Shown here in pieces: positions 58,531-64,000 of a stretch of DNA of 64,000 nt. The DNA comes from Streptomyces vilmorinianum (lineage in GTDB: Bacteria > Actinomycetota > Actinomycetes > Streptomycetales > Streptomycetaceae). Location: assembly GCF_005517195.1 (NCBI RefSeq), contig NZ_CP040244.1, forward strand, positions 3,428,001 to 3,492,000, written 5' to 3'. Both the position numbers and the translations under genes were made by a program. Numbering within the stretch: the stretch's first letter is position 1; the number at the start of each line of letters is the position of its first letter. The notes beneath the pieces were generated by a model, which was not told the DNA's origin, did no database searches, and worked only from the letters and a program-made list of their open reading frames with translations.

Positions 58531-59184
58531 CTATCCCCGGTCCGCGGCGGTGAGCACGCACCGTACGTCCACCACGCCCTCGACGGCCCGCGCGAGGCGC
58601 GCCGCGAGCGGGATGAGCGCCCCGTCACGCACCTCACCGGAGAGGGTGACGACCCCGGCGTCGACCCGGACCGCCACCTGCCGGTGCGAGAGCGGGAACA
58701 GGTGCTCGACCACCTCGCGTCGCACCTCGGCCGCGAGCTCGTCGTCGGAGCGCAGGAACACCTTGAGGAGGTCGGCCCGGCTCACGATGCCCTGGATCCT
58801 CCCCTCCGCGTCGACGACCGGCAGCCGCTTGACGCGATGGGCGGCCATGAGGCGGGCGGCCCGGGGCAGGGACGCCTCGGGGGTGACGGTGACGGCGGGC
58901 GAGGTCATGAGGCCCTCCGCCCTCCGGGATCCGGCCTTCGCCGTGGCGTCGAGACGGCGCATCTGCTCGACGAGACCGAGGCGGTGGTCGTGGAACTCCT
59001 CCTTGAGGAGCAGATCCGCCTCCGAGACCACCCCGACGACCCTGCCTTCTCCCTCGACCACGGGGACGGCCGTCACCTTCCACCGCTCCATGGCGGCGAC
59101 GATCTCCTTGAAATCCGCGCCGGGCAGCACGGCGACGACCTTCTTGGTCATGACATCGGCGACGGTGAACGGCTGTGGGGTCAT
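58531..59184 (-). CDS. CBS-BON domain protein
   Basis: This 217-residue protein has two CBS motifs (residues 12-65 and 85-140) and a BON domain (152-212, VRVDAGVVTLSGEVRDGAL). The ATG at 59184 starts MTPQPFTVADVMTKKVV, with a short N-terminal addition compared with its paralogs. It is followed by pncB at 55 bases. A DosR/OsdR-like box lies about 100 bases upstream. Confidence 0.9.
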   Translation of the reverse strand: MTPQPFTVADVMTKKVVAVLPGADFKEIVAAMERWKVTAVPVVEGEGRVVGVVSEADLLLKEEFHDHRLGLVEQMRRLDATAKAGSRRAEGLMTSPAVTVTPEASLPRAARLMAAHRVKRLPVVDAEGRIQGIVSRADLLKVFLRSDDELAAEVRREVVEHLFPLSHRQVAVRVDAGVVTLSGEVRDGALIPLAARLARAVEGVVDVRCVLTAADRG

Positions 59185-59280
59185 GGCTCTTTCCTCACCG
59201 GGCGCAGGGCCGGAGGTTCCTCCTCCCCCAGCATCCCGCCCGCCGACGGGCCGAGGGAGGGCCTCGCGGGTCACCCCGCG

Positions 59281-59295
59281 GGGCCCGAAGGGCCC
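59281..59295 (-). promoter_or_regulatory. DosR/OsdR-like box before CBS-BON/pncB
   Basis: GGGCCCGAAGGGCCC lies between the metallo-hydrolase stop and the CBS-BON start and is followed on the + strand by GTGTC. It fits the island motif at nearly every constrained position. Confidence 0.6.
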
Positions 59296-59298
59296 GTG

Positions 59299-60726
59299 TC
59301 AGCGGACCAGAACGGCCTCCCCCGAGCGGGGGACGACGGCCGTCCAGCCCAGCTCGCGGTCGATGCGGTCGCGCAGCGCGGCCGAGGCGGCCTCCTCTCC
59401 GTGGACGAGGTAGGTGGTGTGCGGGGCAGGAGCGCCGCGCAGCCAGCCCACGATCTGCCCGGCGTCGGCGTGCGCCGAGAAGTGCGGCACGTCGGCGATC
59501 TCGGCCCGGACCGGCACGTACTCGCCGAACATCTTCAGCGCCCGGGCCCCGTCCACCAGGTCCCGCGCCCGGGTGCCCGCCGCGGCGAAGCCCACCACGA
59601 CCACGGCGTTGCGCGGGTCGGGCAGCAGCCGGCGCAGGTGGTGCAGGACGCGCCCGCCGGTGGCCATGCCGGCCGAGGAGACGATGACGGCGGGCCCGTG
59701 GGTGCTGTTGATGTCGACGGACTCCTGGACCGTTCGGGCGGCCAGGAACGGCTCGGGGCTCAGCGCGGCCCCGCCCCGGTCCAGAATCTCGGGCCGCAGC
59801 TCCGCCGACCGCTCGCGTACCGCGTCCCGGTACACGTCCAGGGCCGCGAGCGCCATGGGACTGTCCACGTACACGGGAACCGACCGGGGCAGCACGCCCG
59901 AGTCGCGCAACCCGGTCAGCTCGTGCAGGACGACCTCCGTACGGTCGATCGCGAAGGCGGGGATCACGACCGTGCCGCCCCGCGCGAGGGTCCGCGCGAT
60001 CACCGAGGCGAACTCCGAGCGGGCGGACTCCTGGTCGTGGCGCCGGTCGCCGTACGTCGACTCCATCAGCAGCACGTCCGCACCCGAGAACGGCTCCGGC
60101 GGCAGCAGGAGCGGATGCCCCGGCCGCCCGAGGTCGCCGGAGACGGCCAGGGTGTGGCCGTCCTCCAGCGTCAGATGCGCCCAGGCCGAGCCGAGGATGT
60201 GCCCTCCGTGGTGCAGCGTCAGCCGGTTGCCGGCCATGATCTCGACCTCCGCGCCGACCGGTACGGGATCGAAGAACGTGAGCGTCTTGTCGACGTCGGA
60301 GTCGTCGTACAGCGGCTTGGCCGGCCGGTGCTTGGACCAGCCGTGCTCGTTGGCGTGCCGGGCGGCCTCCATCTGGAGGCGGGCGCTGTCCCGCAGCACG
60401 ACCCCGGCCAGCCGGGCGGTGTGCGCGCTGGTGAGGATCGGGCCCCGGAAACCCTGCCGGACCAGGCGCGGAAGGTAGCCGCAGTGGTCCAGATGCGCGT
60501 GGGTGACGACCACGGCGTCGACGTCGGCGGCATCACGGGCGAACCGTTCCCAGTTGCGGCGCCGCAGGTTCGCGAAACCCTGGAAGAGACCGCAGTCGAC
60601 AAGGATCCGGGCATGGTCGCTCTCCACGAGGAACTTGCTGCCGGTGACCGTCCCCACGCCGCCGAGGAAGCTCAGCAGAGCAGGACGCGGCGCGGCGGGG
60701 GCGTGGATCGGGGCTTCCGCTGGCAT
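59299..60726 (-). CDS. Metallo-beta-lactamase/beta-CASP RNA exonuclease-like protein
   Basis: This 475-residue protein has the Zn-binding motif [12 protein letters not shown] and a matching Asp in the first strand ([10 protein letters not shown]). A beta-CASP insert and a C-terminal segment [14 protein letters not shown] with [10 protein letters not shown] follow. It resembles CPSF73/YSH1-like proteins that process RNA, found in many bacteria. A DosR-regulated relative is known in M. tuberculosis; the RNA substrate is not. An AAGGAGG site precedes the ATG. Paired boxes lie 80-115 bases upstream. Confidence 0.88.
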   Translation of the reverse strand: MPAEAPIHAPAAPRPALLSFLGGVGTVTGSKFLVESDHARILVDCGLFQGFANLRRRNWERFARDAADVDAVVVTHAHLDHCGYLPRLVRQGFRGPILTSAHTARLAGVVLRDSARLQMEAARHANEHGWSKHRPAKPLYDDSDVDKTLTFFDPVPVGAEVEIMAGNRLTLHHGGHILGSAWAHLTLEDGHTLAVSGDLGRPGHPLLLPPEPFSGADVLLMESTYGDRRHDQESARSEFASVIARTLARGGTVVIPAFAIDRTEVVLHELTGLRDSGVLPRSVPVYVDSPMALAALDVYRDAVRERSAELRPEILDRGGAALSPEPFLAARTVQESVDINSTHGPAVIVSSAGMATGGRVLHHLRRLLPDPRNAVVVVGFAAAGTRARDLVDGARALKMFGEYVPVRAEIADVPHFSAHADAGQIVGWLRGAPAPHTTYLVHGEEAASAALRDRIDRELGWTAVVPRSGEAVLVR

Positions 60727-60804
60727 GGGCCGGCCCTCCTTCGAGACACGGGCCGGTGTCACCGGCCCCGCCTCCACCCTCACACCGGCGCGACCGCGCG
60801 GCAT

Positions 60805-60841
60805 GGGCCCGACGGGACCCCTCGTGGGGCCCGAACGGCCC
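60805..60841. promoter_or_regulatory. Paired DosR/OsdR-like boxes between metallo-hydrolase and HAD/GH65 genes
   Basis: GGGCCCGACGGGACC (60805-60819) and GGGCCCGAACGGCCC (60827-60841) are 22 bases apart, in a 187-base divergent gap. They could serve both the hydrolase and the leader-HAD-GH65 operon. Confidence 0.65.
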
Positions 60842-60912
60842 CTGCGCCGCACACCCGGCCGGCCTGAGGATGGCCTGGCGTGGGACCGCACCGAAGGAGG
60901 AAGGCCGGGTCA

Positions 60913-60971
60913 TGACGACACTCGCGCCCCGGGGAACGGGGCATACCGCAGTGCGGGGCGGGCGCCCATGA
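60913..60971 (+). CDS. 19-residue possible leader peptide of the HAD-GH65 operon
   Basis: MTTLAPRGTGHTAVRGGRP is encoded behind a strong AGGAGGAAGG ribosome site. Its stop overlaps the HAD start as ATGA, while the HAD gene has no good ribosome site of its own. Ribosomes would thus reach the HAD gene through this ORF. Confidence 0.5.
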
Positions 60972-61741
60972 AGGCGCGAGGCCCGGCCGGACGGCCACCG
61001 CGGGGGGTCGTCCTGGACACGGACGGCGTACTGCTCGACTCCGCACGCCTGCATGCCGCCGCGTGGAAGACCGCGTTCGACGCGTGCCTGCCGCTCCTGG
61101 CCCCGACGGGGGCGAGGCAGCGGCCCTTCGACGCGGAGACGGAGTACCGGCGGCTCGTCGACGGCAGGTCCCGGTACGACGGGGCCGATGCCTTCCTGCG
61201 CGCCCGAGGCATCACCCTCCCGTCCGGAGAGCCCGGCGACCCGGCCGGCTGCGACACCGTCTGGGCCGTCGCGGCACGCAAGGAGCAGGCCTTCGGCGAA
61301 GCGCTGCGTACCGACGGCGTCGTGGGCTTCGCCGACGTGACACCCGCGCTCACCGCGCTGCGCGCCGCCCGGGTGCCCCGCGCCGCCGTGTCCGCCTCCC
61401 GGCACGCCGGGGCGCTGCTCCGGGCCGCGGGCCTCGACGCCCTGTTCGACGTGGTGGTGGACGGCACGGACGCCGCCCGGCTCGCCCTGCCCGGCAAACC
61501 CGACCCCGCGCTCTTCCTACGGGCGGCCGGCCTCCTGGGCACGGCCCCCGCGCACACCGCCGTCGTCGAGGACGCGTCCGCCGGAGTGGAGGCCGCCCGC
61601 CGGGGGAGGTTCGGACTCGTCGTCGGACTCGACCGCACGCCCGGCCGCCCCCGCGCCGACGCCCTGCGGGAGGGGGGCGCCGACCTCGTCGTGGGGGATC
61701 TCGCCGAGCTGGTGGAGCGGGTGTGGGGAGCGTCGACGTGA
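60968..61741 (+). CDS. HAD-superfamily sugar phosphatase/beta-phosphoglucomutase-like enzyme
   Basis: This 257-residue protein has HAD motif I LDTDGVLLDS (two catalytic Asp), motif II Ser in AVSASRHAG, motif III Lys in LPGKPDP and motif IV VVEDASAGVEA. The cap domain and ordering resemble beta-phosphoglucomutase, which turns beta-glucose 1-phosphate into glucose 6-phosphate. The GTGA overlap with a GH65 phosphorylase-like gene supports that job. In M. tuberculosis Rv2006 (DosR regulon) similar HAD and GH65 domains are fused in one protein. Confidence 0.87.
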   Translation: MKARGPAGRPPRGVVLDTDGVLLDSARLHAAAWKTAFDACLPLLAPTGARQRPFDAETEYRRLVDGRSRYDGADAFLRARGITLPSGEPGDPAGCDTVWAVAARKEQAFGEALRTDGVVGFADVTPALTALRAARVPRAAVSASRHAGALLRAAGLDALFDVVVDGTDAARLALPGKPDPALFLRAAGLLGTAPAHTAVVEDASAGVEAARRGRFGLVVGLDRTPGRPRADALREGGADLVVGDLAELVERVWGAST

Positions 61742-64000
61742 GCACCGCGTGGAGCTGGGAGTACCACTCCTACGATCCACAGCGGGAGCGCCTGGTCGAA
61801 GCGCTGTGCACCCTCGGCAACGGCAGGTTCGCCACCCGGGGCGCGGCGCCCGAGACCTCGGCGGACGCCGTCCACTACCCCGGGACCTATGCGGCCGGCT
61901 GCTACGACCGGCTCACCTCGGTCGTCGCGGGCCGGCAGGTCGAGAACGAGGATCTGGTCAACCTGCCGAACTGGGCCCTGCTGCGCTACCGCTGCGTGCC
62001 CGACGACGGCCCGCCCGGTCCCTGGCTGACCCCCGACAGCGAGGGACTGCGTCACTACGGCGTCCACCTCGACCTGCGCACCGGAGTGCTCACCCGGCGC
62101 ATGCTCTTCGAGGACGGTCACGGCCGGGGACTGCGTGTCTCCCACATCAGGATCGTGCACATGGGCGACCCCCAGCTCGCCGCGCAGCGCTCCATCTTCC
62201 GCGCCTACGGCTGGAGCGGAGCCGTCGAGGTCGAGTCCCGGCTCGACGGAGCCGTCACCAACGCGGGCGTGGAGCGCTACCGCGAGCTCGACGGCCGCCA
62301 CCTCACCGACCACCGCACGGGCATCGCCCCCGAGGGAGTCGCCTGGCTGTCCTGCCGTACCGTCACCTCCGGCGCCCTGATCGGGCTCGCCGTCCGCACG
62401 GTCACCCGGCCCGCGCTCGCGGCCGACGCGGCGTGCGCGAAAACCGGAACCACGCAGAGCTACCGGCTGCCGGTCGGGCCCGGACGCTCCGCGACGGTGG
62501 TGAAGACCCTCGGGCTGCACACCTCGCTCGACCGTCCGACCGCCGATCCGCTCGCCGCGGCCGTCGAGCACGTGACCCGCGCCCCCGCCTTCCCCGCGCT
62601 GCTCGCCGGCCATCGCTCGTCCTGGCAACGCCTCTGGGAACAAGCCGAGTTGCACGTACCCGGCGAGGCGGGCCGGATCCTGCGCCTGCACCTCTTCCAC
62701 CTCCTGCAGACGATCTCCCCGCACACCGCCGAGCTCGACGCCGGGGTCCCCGCCAGGGGGCTGCACGGTGAGGGGTACCGGGGCCATGTCTTCTGGGACG
62801 AGCTGTTCGTCCTGCCGTACGTGACCCTGCACTTCCCCGAGGTGGCCCGCGCGCTCCTCATGTACCGTCACCGCCGCCTCCCGGCCGCGAAGGCCGCCGC
62901 ACGCCTGGCCGGCGGACAGGGGGCCATGTACCCCTGGCAGAGCGCGAGTTCGGGACGCGAGGAGACACAGGCCCTGCACCTCAACCCCCGCTCGGGCCGC
63001 TGGCTGCCCGACCACTCCCACCTCCAGCGCCATGTCGGCTCGGCCGTCGCGCTGAACGCATGGCGGTACGCACAGGCCACCGGGGACCGCGGGTTCCTCC
63101 ACTCCGCGGGGGCCGAGATCCTGCTGGAGGTCGCGCGCTACTGGTCCGGCGCCGCGGTCTTCGACGCCGGGCGCGGGCGCTACCGGATCCGTGGAGTCGT
63201 CGGCCCCGACGAATACCACGACGCGTACCCGGGCGCCGCGACCCCCGGCATCGACGACAACACCTACACCAACGTGACGGCCGCGTGGGTGCTCGCCCGG
63301 GCGGTCGACCTGCTCGGCGAACTGCCCGGCGGGCGACGCGAGGAGATGATGGAACGCCTCGGCCTGGACGGCGAGACGCCGGAGCACTGGGAGGACGTCT
63401 CCCGGCGCCTCCACGTGCCCTTCCACCACGGAGTGGTCAGCCAGTTCGAGGGCTACGGAGACCTGGAGGAGCTGGACTGGGAGCACTACCGCGCCCGCTA
63501 CGGGAACATCCGCAGACTGGACCGGATCCTGGAGGCCGAGGGCGACACGGTCAACCGCTACCAGGCCTCGAAGCAGGCCGACACGCTCATGCTCGGCTAC
63601 CTCTTCAAGCCCGCGGAGCTGTACGGCCTCTTCGCCCGGCTCGGGTACGCGGTCGACGACGAGGTGTGGCGCGCCACCGTCGCGTACCACCTGCGGCGCA
63701 CCAGCCACGGCTCGACGCTCAGCAGCCTGGTCCACGGCTGGGTGCTGGCCCGTCAGAAGGGGACCGAGGCCTGGGACTTCTGCCAGGAGGCCCTGCTGGC
63801 CGACGTGGCCGACGTCCAGGGAGGGACGACGGGCGAAGGGATCCACCTCGGCGCGATGGCGGGCACGATCGACCTCGTCGAGCGCGGGATCACCGGCCTC
63901 GAAGCAGGACCGGACGGGCTCCACGTCGCCCCGGTGGCGCTGCGGGAGATCCCCCGGTTCGCCTTCACCCTCTGCTTCGGCGGTCACCGGGGGGTACGCC
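61738..64000 (+). CDS. Glycoside hydrolase family 65 protein (trehalose/maltose phosphorylase type), 3' end off window
   Basis: The visible 754 residues start at a GTG overlapping the HAD stop (GTGA). An N-terminal beta domain (residues 1-270) is followed by the (alpha/alpha)6 catalytic barrel with the motif GVVGPDEYHD; Glu492 is the probable general acid. GEGYRGHVFWDELF, YPWQSASSGREETQ and SKQADTLML also match GH65. The enzyme probably phosphorolyses an alpha-glucoside such as trehalose or maltose; the exact sugar cannot be read. The C-terminal end lies beyond the right edge. Confidence 0.9.
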   Translation, partial: MSTAWSWEYHSYDPQRERLVEALCTLGNGRFATRGAAPETSADAVHYPGTYAAGCYDRLTSVVAGRQVENEDLVNLPNWALLRYRCVPDDGPPGPWLTPDSEGLRHYGVHLDLRTGVLTRRMLFEDGHGRGLRVSHIRIVHMGDPQLAAQRSIFRAYGWSGAVEVESRLDGAVTNAGVERYRELDGRHLTDHRTGIAPEGVAWLSCRTVTSGALIGLAVRTVTRPALAADAACAKTGTTQSYRLPVGPGRSATVVKTLGLHTSLDRPTADPLAAAVEHVTRAPAFPALLAGHRSSWQRLWEQAELHVPGEAGRILRLHLFHLLQTISPHTAELDAGVPARGLHGEGYRGHVFWDELFVLPYVTLHFPEVARALLMYRHRRLPAAKAAARLAGGQGAMYPWQSASSGREETQALHLNPRSGRWLPDHSHLQRHVGSAVALNAWRYAQATGDRGFLHSAGAEILLEVARYWSGAAVFDAGRGRYRIRGVVGPDEYHDAYPGAATPGIDDNTYTNVTAAWVLARAVDLLGELPGGRREEMMERLGLDGETPEHWEDVSRRLHVPFHHGVVSQFEGYGDLEELDWEHYRARYGNIRRLDRILEAEGDTVNRYQASKQADTLMLGYLFKPAELYGLFARLGYAVDDEVWRATVAYHLRRTSHGSTLSSLVHGWVLARQKGTEAWDFCQEALLADVADVQGGTTGEGIHLGAMAGTIDLVERGITGLEAGPDGLHVAPVALREIPRFAFTLCFGGHRGVR

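Noticed and set aside
60910..63987. A 1025-codon minus-strand ORF opposite the HAD and GH65 genes
   Set aside because: The + strand encodes intact HAD and GH65 motifs with a GTGA coupling. The minus ORF shows no family motif.

Overview
The window comes from a high-GC actinomycete, most likely a Streptomyces. Third codon positions are almost all G or C, GTG starts are common, genes overlap by ATGA or GTGA, and the families are typical of the genus (DUF6480, DUF1918, DUF6338, Rv1733c-like, an arsO/arsT-type arsenic set, split LigD). I see no tRNA, rRNA, CRISPR array, prophage or complete insertion sequence.

Region 1 (1-11.4 kb) is metabolism. It holds a cobalt ECF transporter operon cbiMNQO behind a cobalamin riboswitch (cbiO runs off the left edge), a PTS-type dihydroxyacetone kinase operon dhaKLM, and the B12-dependent fused mutase icmF with a perfect 18-bp palindrome upstream. 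A metal-receptor-like protein, an SDR, a VOC protein with an AraC regulator, and small stress proteins (DUF6480, CsbD) follow.

Region 2 (11.5-15.6 kb) is a three-gene unit: a membrane-anchored CHAT protease, a DUF6338 membrane protein and a 62-residue acidic peptide. It is the best candidate for an uncharacterised effector or defence-like system.

Region 3 (15.6-21.6 kb) is an arsenic/phosphate cluster: an MFS gene broken by a short GC-palindromic repeat, arsO, arsR with repeated operator-like sites, a phosphate-binding pstS with a PHO-box-like site, arsC and a thioredoxin reductase. Region 4 (21.7-29 kb) has split LigD (phosphoesterase and polymerase), a CBS protein, a TetR-controlled ABC exporter and an NAD(P)-dependent oxidoreductase whose promoter carries the same operator as the tetR gene.

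Region 5 (29-64 kb) is a dormancy/hypoxia-type stress island. It contains NAD-linked formate dehydrogenase, five tandem-USP proteins, five CBS-BON proteins, a 2-oxoacid dehydrogenase E1/E2 set with its own acyl carrier protein and acetyl-CoA synthetase, a PEP-synthase-like enzyme, Hsp20, an Rv1733c-like protein, a K+ channel, nicotinate phosphoribosyltransferase, a beta-CASP hydrolase, a HAD mutase/phosphatase and a GH65 enzyme that runs off the right edge. Nearly every promoter gap here carries one or two copies of a 15-bp palindromic motif of the form nGGnCCGAnnGGnCC, usually as pairs 20-22 bp apart. The gene content and paired boxes resemble the DosR/DevR regulon of Mycobacterium tuberculosis and the OsdR regulon of S. 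coelicolor, but the response regulator itself is not in the window. Short tandem repeats (14, 17, 19 and 25 bp) sit at several gene ends, and four very short coupled ORFs occur inside the island's operons.
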